A DNA stretch of 64,000 bases, from NCBI RefSeq assembly GCF_016802725.1, contig NC_052665.1, positions 682,001 to 746,000 of the forward strand, written 5' to 3'. The notes beneath the pieces were generated by a model. It worked only from the letters and a program-made list of their open reading frames with translations. It had not been told where the DNA came from and did not search any database. A program made the translations under genes and the position numbers. Below, piece after piece: positions 10,804 to 21,469 of this stretch; within the stretch, counting starts at the first letter, position 1; each line of letters opens with the position of its first letter. This DNA is from Solenopsis invicta. Its lineage: Eukaryota; Arthropoda; Insecta; Hymenoptera; Formicidae.

Positions 10804-11793
10804 GTAGGTTAACGTGATCTAATTCTTTCTCAAACTCAAAAAAAAATATTATTTCATCTTCCGTGGATGATTAAATGTGCCAACTATGGAAAGTGTATTG
10901 TTTAAAATCCTAAATAAAAGAAAGAGTATAATGTCAATACATATTATATCGTTGAAATTATCTGTGAATAAGAAATTTTCATAAATTATCACGTTTAAAT
11001 TCAAATAATAGTAATTAAAAATTGTATCGTGTTTTTGAGTTTAAGAAAATATGATTATAAAAAAGGAAAAAAGTATATAAATACAAAATACGGCCAATAA
11101 AATAAAATAAATTTGATTATATATATATATATACGTTCCTTTCATTGTCAAAAATATAGGAAAAAATTATCAGCAAAAATGACAAAAAATACAAGGCGAA
11201 ATAAATGATAAAAAGATATAAGTTATAAAATTGACAGCATAAAAACTTGTGTATACACGCGCGCGCACACGCATGCACTATCCTTATTGCCTATATTAAT
11301 GTTACATGTGTGTGTGTGCGCGTGTGTGTGCGTGTGTGGTGTTATATGGTAAAAGGAATTATAGGTAAAAGGAGTACTTTTAGAAATTTATTCCCTAATA
11401 TACCTGGCCTATTCTAATTATTGAAAAATATTATTTACGATTATTACGATAAAGATGCACAAATCTACAGTTTTTGATTATTTGAATTATATAATCTATC
11501 ATCATGTCGCTTTATTATCATAAACAATATTTTTCCAACTAACACAGACAGATTAGTGAGTAACTATCTAAGATAGATTATATCCGCTGATATAATTCAA
11601 AACAACGATTTATTGAGTTTCAAAATCGATCATACTTTTAATCATTCATGAGTAAATATCCGCGTTTAACACGTAGAATTTCTTTTTCCTCTCCGTATGA
11701 TTTTATATTTGTATATTATATTTTTATTGAGCGCGGATTTCTCAGAAAAAACGATAAACGAGGACAAATTTGTAGGCCGATCAGAGAGCAACG
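10804..11793. other. Presumed leader intron and upstream flank of gene 2
   Basis: AT-rich with CA/CG and TG/CG microsatellites (11256-11275 and 11309-11338). No other feature supported. Confidence 0.35.
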
Positions 11794-12898
11794 ATGTCAC
11801 TACCAATTCGATACGTCAGTATAGAAGATGAATGCAAACGGAATCCGGAACTCAAGATGTCGGATCTGCAAATGTTGAAGGATTGGATGGACAAGCAGCC
11901 TCATCTCCCGCAAATAGAAATGTTGTATTTCGTTATGTTTCTCCACAGTAATTATTATCGCATAGAGCCGACGAAGAAAACAATAGACAATTTCTTTACC
12001 ATAAGAACACATTTGCCGGAAATATTCTCCAACAGAGATCCAATCGCGTGGAAAGACTTACGACAGGCCTTTTCTATCATGTAAGTTATCCTTAATAAGC
12101 CAAATAATAAAAATAAATAAGTATCGTTCAAAATCAAGTATCAAAATATAAGAAAAAAATTTTTTTCGATAATAGAGCAGCTGTGCCATTAGAGGAGAAA
12201 ACCAAGGAAAAATATATCATGACGTTAGTCAAATTTCTTGATACAAATCCGAGTAAATTTAACTACTTAGAGTGCGCTAAATATTTATTTATGACATGCG
12301 AAGTGCAAAATGTGGTACATGGCACCAGCGCAGGACAGATTGTTATTCTTGATGCAGCCGGATTTTCTTTTAGCCACCTCGCTAGTTTTAACTTGGTGAT
12401 ATTGAAAAAAATTTTATTCTATATACAAGAAGCTGCTCCAGTTCGATTAAAGGCTATACACATATTGAACACTATGCCTGTAGTAGATGCACTAGTGAAT
12501 CTGGTAAAACCCTTTATGAAGAAGGAATTGATGAATATTGTAAGCTAACAATATTATTATACACACACATAAAAATTTCTCTTTTTTTTTCAGAAAAAGA
12601 AATATAAAAATGATACGTAAATACATATTTATTATTTCAGCTACATTTTCATTCAAGCATGGAAACCGTAAAAAAATTTTTGCCTATAGAAGGTTTACCA
12701 AACGAATACGGTGGGAAAGCAGGATCTACGGAAGAAATAACTGCTAAACACATCAAATTGTTGGAGGAATTTCGCGATTGGTTTCAATATGACGAAGCTG
12801 TGGGACGAGTGAACGAATCATTGCGAGTTGGCAAATGTGAAAATGCGGAAAATTTATTTGGTGTAGAAGGTAGCTTTAAAAAATTGGAACTAGATTAA
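11794..12898 (+). CDS. CRAL-TRIO domain lipid-transfer protein, array gene 2
   Basis: Compact copy: exons 11794-12080, 12176-12539 and 12641-12898 (TAA), introns of about 100 bp, same phases (2, 0), 302 aa. The N-terminal region has SDLQMLKDWMDKQPHLPQ and FLHSNYYRIEPTKKTI. The lipid-pocket half has FSFSHLASFNLVILKKILFY, IQEAAPVRLKAIHILNTMP and KPFMKKELMNI. Exon 3 has LHFHSSMETVKKFLPIEGLP, then the conserved C-terminal VNESLRVGK and FGVEGSFKKLELD. Likely a cytosolic carrier of a hydrophobic ligand. Unlike copies 3 and 5-7, its introns are short and free of mobile elements. Its exons 2-3 and 3' flank were copied downstream to make the truncated locus at 20746-21469. Open throughout. Confidence 0.93.
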
Positions 12899-14796
12899 TC
12901 GGTCAAATTTAAGAAGATTCTTTAATCTTTTCACATGATATAAGTACTTGATTAAGTTTTAAGAATAAGTTTATGATTATGTAGACATTCGTAAAAATTT
13001 TTAAACATTTTAGGAATCTAATAATCAAACTTATGAAAGCACAACGTATTATTAACATTACGAGAGGTTCAAATTTGTACTCGTTAATTGCGCTTGTCTC
13101 TTATTTGCCCGATATTTTGTTTAATTTTTAATTATCGAGAGTCCTCGTGATATACTATTTTATAAGATAAACTGTAAAACATGCGTCAATCTCAATTTTT
13201 TTTTATTTTATTGAATTCACTTTCGAGAAGTTAATAGTAAAATTTGTGAAAGATCAATGTATTACATTAAGCTTTCATATATTGTACACAAATTAAGAAA
13301 AAGGAAACGTTAAAGAGAGAACATAAAACATTAACATTAAGAAAGATTAAAACTTGCGCCTCATTAATCTCTTTTATCATTTCACCAATATTTTTTTTAA
13401 TTTTCAACTTTTTTAAACATACAGTTTTCATTAAATAACTTAATAAAATATCAATTAGTCTTATGGTAAGAAAAGATTTAAAATAATTTAATCGCAAACA
13501 AAATATATAAAGAATTTTTATAAATTATATTTGTGAAGGAATAGGGTTTAAAGAACATTTTAGAAGTAGAGAAAGTTTTACCATATTATTCTTATGTAAG
13601 AATATAATAATGTTCTTGAATTTTCTTTAAATATAATGTCACTCTAGAAAACGTGACATCATTTATTCTCCCCCCCCCCTCACCCTCTCTCTCTTTCTCT
13701 CTCTCGCTCTCTCTCTCTCTCTCTTTCTTCATTCTTTCTTTTTCCTTACCAAATACTATAAAACGTATTTTTCACAATTTTTAACATACGTAGGGCAAAT
13801 GAGAGTCAAAACGCGCGGAAATTATTGCTCAAAATAAGTATTTTTAATGTGAATTATATATACTTTATTTCCATTCTCAGCGTTCGTTTTGGCTACTTTT
13901 CTAGTCTTTATTAGCAATATATATTTATATAATAAATTTCATAATCCTTCGGATCATGGCACGTTGAGTAAGAAAACTTTTAAAATTAAAAAATTTTTTT
14001 TTTGGAAATTATAACTCCGATCATATATCAAAAAGAACATTGACATTATAACGCCCGTTTAAGTAATCAGAAACAATATTGTGAGACAGGGGAACTTGGG
14101 ACATAACGGGCATAGTTATTTTAAACTAGTTTTAAACATATTAAAAGTAAATAAATCACATTGACATTTTACTAAAATATTCCTTGAAACATCTATTTTA
14201 AGAAAAAAACAAGTTTTATTACAAAAGACTAGATTAAAGAGACAAAATTATTGTTTTATTGAAAACGTGCATTAATTCCGCTATTCCTCGTCATGCGGTT
14301 ATAATGCAATACTTCATAAAACTTGCTTATTTTTCAAAAATTACGTTAAACATTTTTTAAAAATAACTGAGAACACCTAATATAAGTAGGAATATATTAT
14401 TAGACTTCCAATTAATAATATATATATTTTATTAATAATTTTTTTAAAACATACATATATTACTGTTATTAAAAAATAAATAAAAATTAAAATTTTGTAA
14501 TATCTATAATTATATATTATATAAAATTACTTGTTATTGATGCTTCTTGGTTATAAATCCCGCACCGAATAAAAAGTTATAAAATTAAAGAAAAAAACTT
14601 ATTTAAAAAGAAAAACTCGACTTTTTCGTCATTTTTTAGCAAAAAGAAAAGATGTTATTAATATTTTTTATAACTTAACGAGATATAACAGTTATTTTAA
14701 ATTATCCAAAAATCTAAGCCAATTCAATTATAAGTTTTTGAATTCTGATGTCAAAGGAGTTGAAAAAAATGCGTTTAAAGGTTCAAGTATTATTGC
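12899..14796. other. Spacer between genes 2 and 3, first part
   Basis: AT-rich with a C-run and CT-rich microsatellite at 13671-13735. Around 14090-14330 a purine-rich GGGGAACTTGGGACATAACG block faces a partly inverted CGTCATGCGGTTATAATG. The duplicate copy is clearer (22617-22840, GGGGCATAACGGGC against GCCCCGTTATGAGG), suggesting a degraded inverted-repeat element. Confidence 0.4.
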
Positions 14797-15125
14797 TATA
14801 GCCGTAGCTAGGACGAATTTTGTGAGGGAGCTTGGAGAAAAGTAGAGGTGCTTACAATTTAATCAAAATAACATTATTTAATATCAATTTAAAGCCTATT
14901 TAAAAAATCAAAAAATTAAATATATTAATATAAAAATTACAAAAACAAAATAATAATGTATTATATGTATGTATAAACAAAAAAAAAATGTCTTCTATTG
15001 CATTTATGCATACAAATACAATAATAAACTCCTAACAATTTAAAAAGCAAAAGATTGTATAAAGGTACATTAGTCGTTTCTTATTCCGATTAGAGAATGC
15101 ATGGCACCCCCTGGTTACGGCCCTG
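14797..15125. mobile_element. Non-autonomous hAT element (unit 3 copy)
   Basis: Flanked by a perfect 8-bp duplication ATTATTGC (14789-14796, 15126-15133). Right end GGTTACGGCCCTG; left end TATAGCCGTAGCTAGG, mutated from the CAG start that survives in the duplicate at 23334. 329 bp, non-coding. Confidence 0.85.
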
Positions 15126-15824
15126 ATTATTGCATAATTTTATCTTTTCTTCATTGCTTTAGTCCGCAATACGATCTTCTTTGCGACTTCGGCGCTCTTG
15201 ATCTTTGCTACATGTTCGCATAATCAACAAAAATTTTGTATTATTGACCTATAATTATGCCTATTGTCTTCACAACTTTTAAACAGTCACATAATCGTCA
15301 CAGTTTTCAAAATATAATAATGACAAGTTCCCAACAAACTTATCGACAATATACTTATGACAGAGATCGACTGCAATAATTATTCCACATCTGCTCGACA
15401 ATAAAACTCAGCATATTCATGGTGAATTGACTAAAACATTTTCGTCGTAATTATATTGTAATTCAATTATTTTGAATCATACCCTAAGGTACACAATTTG
15501 TACGCATAAAACTAAAAAGTTACGTAATTAAATTACTGAAAAGAATACAATGGCTTGTTATATGTATGTACACATATATGTCCACGTACGTCATTATTCC
15601 TTAATTAAAACTTTCTTTAGTTGTCAGCCACAAAGGAGCGTGGAAACCTTATAAATATCAAGAGACGCGGTCACGATTTGCGCCAAGTAATACGCAAAGC
15701 GAGGAGTGTGTGAAACGATAGCATAAAAAGTTCATAAAGATTACTCATCCTTACACATCACATCATAACACATATTATTTTACAGGCTACTCTAATTAGA
15801 ATTGCAAATTTGATTTACAACACA

Positions 15825-15975
15825 AATCGAACTGCAGTAGAAATCTAACTCTAGCAGTTTTCCTTATGTTACTGGATTGTTCGGTAGTATACTGCCTGCA
15901 ATAACTTTAAAAACATTACATTAGTGTAAAAAAAAGTGTTGTAAAAGAAAGAAAATATTTCTTAATAATAAAAAC
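15825..15975 (+). promoter_or_regulatory. Conserved leader/promoter block of gene 3
   Basis: Contains GTTCGGTAGTATACTGCCTG and AAGTGTTGTAAAAGAAAG. It recurs before genes 5, 6 and 7 at comparable distance from the ATG. Conservation between otherwise drifting spacers suggests a transcription start and non-coding leader; TCGGTAGT could be the initiator. Confidence 0.5.
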
Positions 15976-16179
15976 CAAGCTAATTTCTGATTCGTTAATA
16001 ATTATATATTAGTCACATTCAATTCAGGTACGTTAATGCACCAAGTATATAATAATTATAATTATCATCATATTTATATCAGTGATAAAAAAAATATTAT
16101 TTCAGAATATACAAATTATAATAAACATATAAAATATTTGTATTGTATGTAGATTTAAAATATATGTATTGTATATAAT

Positions 16180-16429
16180 AAATAGGAAGATATGTATGGC
16201 AATTTATTTATATGCATAAAAATGTAAATGTTTGTTTGTTCAAAATCTTAAATCTCCGAGAGTTCTTCAACGAATGCTTTGAAATTTTGACACAACGTTG
16301 CATTTGAATAAGCGCGTGTTTTTATATAAAAATTGTATATCCACAAAAATTGTATACCGCGCTTTCTCTTGTTTTACTTTTCCATTTAACTAGACTAAGT
16401 CACAACAACGCGTGGCGAAGCACAGCTAG
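16180..16429 (+). mobile_element. Helitron-like remnant (unit 3 copy)
   Basis: The right end CGTGGCGAAGCACAGCTAG is followed by T, matching Helitron 3' ends (small GTG/CAC hairpin, then CTAG, with T outside). The upstream TTGTTTGTTCAAAATCTTAA and TCTCCGAGAGTTC resemble subterminal sequence common in insect Helitrons. The left edge is not defined. Confidence 0.4.
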
Positions 16430-16951
16430 TAAAAAATACAATGCTTTTAAAATAAAATAAAATAGATTTAATTATTTCTTTAATAATTCCGATGTTCATA
16501 AAAAATGATTTATTTGTTAAGGCATTTTTTATACTGTTTTAAATACTTCTTTTAATAATAAATAATATATTATAATTACAATACTATAATTTTTCCCAAA
16601 TTTCTATTTAACTCTTGAATAATAATTAAAAGAATATGATTAAAATCGATTAGATCTAAAAATTGATTAAAAATAAATTACGTACAATATATTAATAACT
16701 TGCTTCGCATAATTAATTTTTGATTAAATATTGTTTAAAAAGTAGTTTTTTATCAAAATTATCTATTTAAAATGTTTCTTATGTTGGGACCAATAATTAA
16801 TCAGTTTTGCGGAACATTCTCTTTCAATTATTTTACAATAAATTTAAAATAGAAAAAACTTATATATAATCAATTTTTTTGTAGATACTTTTTTCTACGC
16901 AATATCTCATATAATCAAATAAATTTTTGTTGTAATTTAAACTGCGTTTCA

Positions 16952-17278
16952 ATGTCAATGATAAGAAGAATCACATTAGAGGAGGAAATAAAAAAAAATC
17001 CTCAATTGAAGCTATCCGATATACAATCACTGAGAGAATGGTGCGAGAAACAACCCCACTTACCAAAAATTGAGGATAGCTTTCTCGCTTTGTTTCTTCA
17101 CAGCAATTATTATAACATAGAACCAACTAAAAATACAATTGAGAATTATTACACGACAAGGACACATTTACCAGAATTTTTTTGCAATCGGGATCCACTT
17201 GAAGAAAAAAGGCTACAAGTCTTCAAAGTCACGTAAGCAATTTTTTAATATTAATGATTAATGTAGTAATAGTATAAC

Positions 17279-17323
<45 letters not shown>

Positions 17324-18954
17324 CTTGTTACGTATGCATTTATACGTATCAATATAACTTATTCATATATTTAAAATTGCTTATTTGTAATATTTAAAAT
17401 GCTAAATCTGATACACATTTTGAGATCCGTGCAGAAAATAAAACAAATTACACAAAATATATAGATACACTAATTATACTAAATTTAAATGTAAATTTTT
17501 AACGGTAATGAAGAATATTTTTATTAATATTTTTCATTCCTTCTGATATATTAATAAATTGAGATAAATCAATTTGATTTTAAAAGGGCTTATTCCCCTC
17601 TAAGTGGAGTAACGAAAGAAGGTTACGCGATGATGTATGCAACATTTGTGGATGGTGATCCTTCTCACTTTAACTTGAATGCAGTGGTCAAATATTTCTT
17701 CATGTTATGCGACATTCTTTTTCTAACGAATGGTACAAACAATGGTTTTGTCTTTATTGGCAATGCTGATAAACTATCTTTTGGTCATGTCGCGCGAATA
17801 AGTCCATTGGCAGCCAAGAAAGCTTTATACTATGTTCAAGAGGCAATGCCAGTGCGTCTAAAAGAAATCCATGTCATAAACGTACCACCTGCCGTGGAAT
17901 TGCTCATGAATATTGTCAAACCTTTTATGAAGAAAGAGATGATAGACATGGTAAATATAACTGATTAATTTTATTGAAAATAAGTTTACCTAACGACGTT
18001 AATTATTTACATGAATATCCGCATTTTTAAGAAATGCATTTATTAACAACTTTACAACGGTGTCAGGCACGGTTAGGCACAACGTAGCAATCACATATTT
18101 TTTTAACGTCATAAACAATTATTTTTAAACAATAACAAACAATTCTGAACAATAAATGAAATTTATTAAATTGATAATGTGAATGACACAAGTAAAGATA
18201 AACGACATTTTTTATTTTAAATGTTACTTTAACCAAGATGGTTTTCGTAATAAATACTTTACAATGTTTTAAGATGCTTGTTAGCAAAGTATTATTAATT
18301 AAATTGCTTGTCAATTTAATTTATTATACTATATATTTCAGCTTTATATTATAACTATATTTCAAAACGCTTGTTTAATCGACATGCAGTTTGCATGAAC
18401 TTTGGAAATTGTAAACATTCATACAATGTTATTAAGTGTAAAGACCAATGTACCTTGATTAAAAAATTTTTTTCTTTACCTAATTGTGTTACTCAAACAT
18501 TTTTAATTTTATTTTTATAGATTAAAATAAGCTTAAAATTATGCAAAATATAATTTTTGATCGTTATCGATAAACGCAGAAATATATGTCTCCATATATA
18601 ACTTTATAATTTTAATTTTAAAAATTAAACTGACTTTAATACTGTATCTTATTTAGTATACAAATAAGTTTTTCTAATCTTATTTATCTCTTCTAGATAC
18701 ATTTTCATTCATCGTTGGAAAGCCTTTCCAAGTACATTCCGATAGACGCACTGCCGAACGAGATGAATGGAAAAGGAGGTTCAATACAGGAATTAGCCGA
18801 AATTCAAGTGAAGCGACTCGAAGACTATCGTGAATGGTTCCTGCAAGACGAAGCAACCGGACGTGTTAACGAAGCGTTGAGAATTGGCAAGAGCAAGTCA
18901 GCGAATGATTTGTTCGGTGTAGAGGGTAACTTTAGAAAACTCGACATAGATTAA
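16952..18954 (+). CDS. CRAL-TRIO domain lipid-transfer protein, array gene 3
   Basis: Exons 16952-17232, 17587-17950 and 18697-18954 (TAA); phases 2, 0; 300 aa. N-terminal region: LSDIQSLREWCEKQPHLPK and FLHSNYYNIEPTKNTIENYY. Pocket: GHVARISPLAAKKALYYVQ, AMPVRLKEIHVINVPPAVEL, KPFMKKEMIDM, then IHFHSSLESLSKYIPIDALP. Tail: YREWFLQDEATGRVNEALRI and FGVEGNFRKLDID. Near-duplicate of gene 5, with two differences. A 3-bp loss at the end of exon 1 removes one Arg (KRLQVF against KRLRQVF). The last part of intron 1 and the first two thirds of exon 2 (17452-17794) are identical to gene 6, not gene 5, marking gene conversion. Intron 1 carries a (GT)n run. Likely an intact cytosolic lipid carrier. Confidence 0.93.
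17281..17322. repeat. (GT)n microsatellite in intron 1 of gene 3
   Basis: About 19 GT units. The duplicate in gene 5 (25824-25852) is shorter, a normal post-duplication length change. Confidence 0.95.
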
Positions 18955-19897
18955 TGAAACTGTAGGTATAATCTTATAAGATTTACAACTATAACGATTT
19001 ATATGTATGAATACGGTTATAACTAATTATTACATTTTTATATGGGATTTCTTTTTGTAGTAAGTATTATTTTGTACTTCATACTTTATAATATTTTACG
19101 TAATGGAGGCATAGTGTAATCCTAAACTATCCGGAATAATCCTTTGGGAAGCATTGAAGACCCCAATGATTTTTTTGTTTTGAATAAGTCAGTAGACGGA
19201 AAAGACCGACTTACTTTTTCTTAAAAAAGGAAAAATTGTCGATAGTGAGGACGTATTGGCCAAATAAGGTCGTTGTGTTTCTTTAATTATGTATTATACA
19301 GTAATGAGCGAAAGTCGAGCTGATGACATCAACGCTCCCTCCTCCTTTGTAGTCGGATGGACTTGTGTCTTTCTAAAGTGGCCCATCGTGTATTTTTAAC
19401 CTTTTTAACCTCTGTTAGTCTATTTTTAGATTTTATTTCAAATATTTCAATATAATCTAAGTTATTTTCTTTTTTAATAGTTATTCTAATACAAATTAAG
19501 AAAAATGTTTCAAATTTTTAAAAATTTTAAACCAAGTTTCTCTTTGAAAAATTTAGGGTGTTTAATATTTTATCGTTCTTCGAATCAATAAAAAATATTA
19601 AAAACGAACAAGTTTTTAAGTAAGAAATATCAAAAAATGTACGGTTTAAACGGCAATGAAATAAATGCATATTCAAAATACTTGTAATAATTATTACACT
19701 TTGCATTTAACTCTTATTTGCCCTCTGTATGTCAATAATTGTGTGAAATTGCTGATAGTCTGTTAAAGAATAAAAATTATTTTGCTTTTTATCATATTTT
19801 TGTTATTTAACAATTGTTTACTGTTTATAAGTTATATCAACATTTGTACATTATAATTACAAAAATAGATTTATATTATAATTTAATTATTTTGATA
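18955..19897. other. 3' flank of gene 3
   Basis: No gene. The sequence is conserved at corresponding places after genes 5, 6 and 7, including GACGTATTGGCCAAATAAGG and GAGCTGATGACATCAACGCT (19319-19338). It ends where the homology to 30.63 kb breaks into a TA/CATA microsatellite (19902-19999). Confidence 0.6.
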
Positions 19898-19934
19898 TTA
19901 TTACATATATACATATATATACACATATACATAC

Positions 19935-19997
<63 letters not shown>

Positions 19998-19999
19998 TA

Positions 20000-20563
20000 C
20001 AGTAGAACCTCGTTTATCCGAGCTTCGATTAACCGACACTCCGCGTAATCCGAGGCACTGAATTCATCCGAGCACTCCGTATTATCCAAGGCGGTAGCTC
20101 GAATAATACGGAAAAACTTGGATAATACGAAGCGAAGCCATGTAGGCGCGCGATTGTTGTTGCTATTTTGTTTTAACATGCATAAACTTGCACAAGCTTG
20201 TGTGTCATAAACCAAATGCAGCAGTTCCAATCCTAGAGTCGTGATGGCTCAGAAACGATGGTCACTACTGCAAGTGACCTCTTATTAATAAAAAGATGGA
20301 GAGATATTGCAGCTAAAAAACGCATGAGCAAATTAAAACAGTCTCGTATTACTGACTTTGTTAAGTCAATGACGCATAAGAATAATGTGCATTCGTTATA
20401 ATTCTTATATTTTTATACATGTATCTGATCATATTACATTTTTTCGAATTCATACATACATAAAAATAAAAAGTCTTTTAATTATATCTGTGTTCCGTAT
20501 TATCCGAGATTTCGATTATCCGATGTACGCTTTCCCCACATTACCTCGGATAAACGAGGTTCT

Positions 20564-20567
<4 letters not shown>
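20000..20567 (+). mobile_element. Tigger/pogo-type element, internally deleted
   Basis: Terminal inverted repeats CAGTAGAACCTCGTTTATCC and the complement of GGATAAACGAGGTTCTATTG, flanked by TA within TA microsatellites, as expected of Tc1/mariner-pogo insertions. A coding remnant at 20243-20401 ends KQSRITDFVKSMTH then a stop, like the C-terminal tail of Tigger/pogo transposases. The catalytic core is missing. Confidence 0.82.
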
Positions 20568-20631
<64 letters not shown>

Positions 20632-20643
20632 TATACACACACA
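20568..20643. repeat. (TA)n and (CA)n microsatellite
   Basis: A TA run passes into CA between the Tigger-type element and a Tc1-like terminus. Confidence 0.9.
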
Positions 20644-20745
20644 CAGGGGTTAGACAAAATAATACTTATTCCGACTCCGAAAAATAGGCGTAATTCAAGA
20701 AAGTGTAGTTTTGTCAAAAATAATCGTAAAAAATTTTTTTAAAAA
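20644..20745. mobile_element. Solo terminus of a Tc1-like fold-back family at the duplication junction
   Basis: CAGGGGTTAGACAAAATAAT, then CTCCGAAAAATAGGCGTAAT. This is the terminal about 100 bp of the element at 34211-35499. It stops where exon 2 homology of gene 2 begins, with no matching right end nearby. Confidence 0.7.
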
Positions 20746-21469
20746 GTAGCTGTTATTAGAGAAGAAAACCGAGGAAAAATATATCAGGATGTTAGTCAAA
20801 TTCCTTGATACAAATCTGAGTAAATTTAACTACTTAGAGTGCGTTAAATATTCATTTATGACGTGCGAGGTACAAAATGTGGTACATGTCACCAGCGCAG
20901 GACAGATTGTTATTCTTGATGCAACCGGATTTTCTTTTAGCCACCTCGCTAGTATTAACTTGGTAATATTGAAAAAAATTTTATTCTATATACAAGAAGC
21001 TGCTCCAGTTCGATTAAAGACTATACACATATTGAACACTATGCCTGTAGTAGATGCACTAGTGAATCTGGTAAAACCCTTTATGAAGAAGGAATTGATG
21101 AATATTGTAAGTGTTAACGATATTATTATACACACACATAAAAATTTCTCTTTTTTTTTCAGAAAAAAAAAAATATAAAAATGATACGTAAATACATATT
21201 TATTATTTCAGCTACATTTTCATTCAAGCATGGAAACCGTAAAAAAATTTTTGCCTATAGAAGGTTTGCCAAACAAATACGGTGGGAAAGCAGGATCTAC
21301 GGAAGAAATAACTGCTAAACACATCAAATTGTTGGAGGAATTTCGCGATTGGTTTCAATATGACGAAGTTATAGAACGAGTGAACAAACCTTTGCGAGTT
21401 ATCAAATGTAAAAATGCGGAAAATTTATTTGGTGTAGAGGGTAACTTTAAAAAATTGGAGCTAGTTTAA
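20746..21469 (+). pseudogene. Truncated CRAL-TRIO copy (array locus 4, duplicate of gene 2 exons 2-3)
   Basis: Exon 2 homology 20746-21106 and exon 3 homology 21212-21469 match gene 2 almost base for base, as do the intron and 3' flank. Exon 1 and the promoter are absent: the homology begins at the exon 2 acceptor, beside a transposon terminus. Early in exon 2, gene 2's GTGCCATT is GTTATT, a 2-bp loss that shifts the frame; the frame is open again only from an internal position (about 20789). Exon 3 carries replacements in conserved tail positions (AVGRVNES to VIERVNKP, GKCEN to IKCKN, last residue D to V). This fits relaxed constraint. A chimeric transcript from the upstream region cannot be excluded, but a functional lipid carrier is unlikely. 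Confidence 0.88.

Larger units (their letters stand above)
12176..19900. repeat. Segmental duplication, left copy (partner 20746-27601, resuming 29774-30628)
   Basis: From gene 2 exon 2 through gene 3 and its 3' flank, the order and sequence recur downstream. This includes the same hAT, Helitron-like and microsatellite features. Divergence is visibly higher near gene 2 (many substitutions and small indels) than around gene 3, where long runs are identical. Confidence 0.92.

Noticed and set aside
18063..18314. 83-codon minus-strand frame, also open at 26593-26844
   Set aside because: It is kept only because the intron was duplicated. Low-complexity AT-rich translation, absent from genes 6 and 7.
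19315..19345. Box C/D snoRNA around GCTGATGACATC in the conserved 3' flank
   Set aside because: No purine before TGATGA and no matching D box with a terminal stem.
19814..20687. Several open frames rich in IYIY
   Set aside because: Translations of TA/CATA microsatellites and transposon ends.
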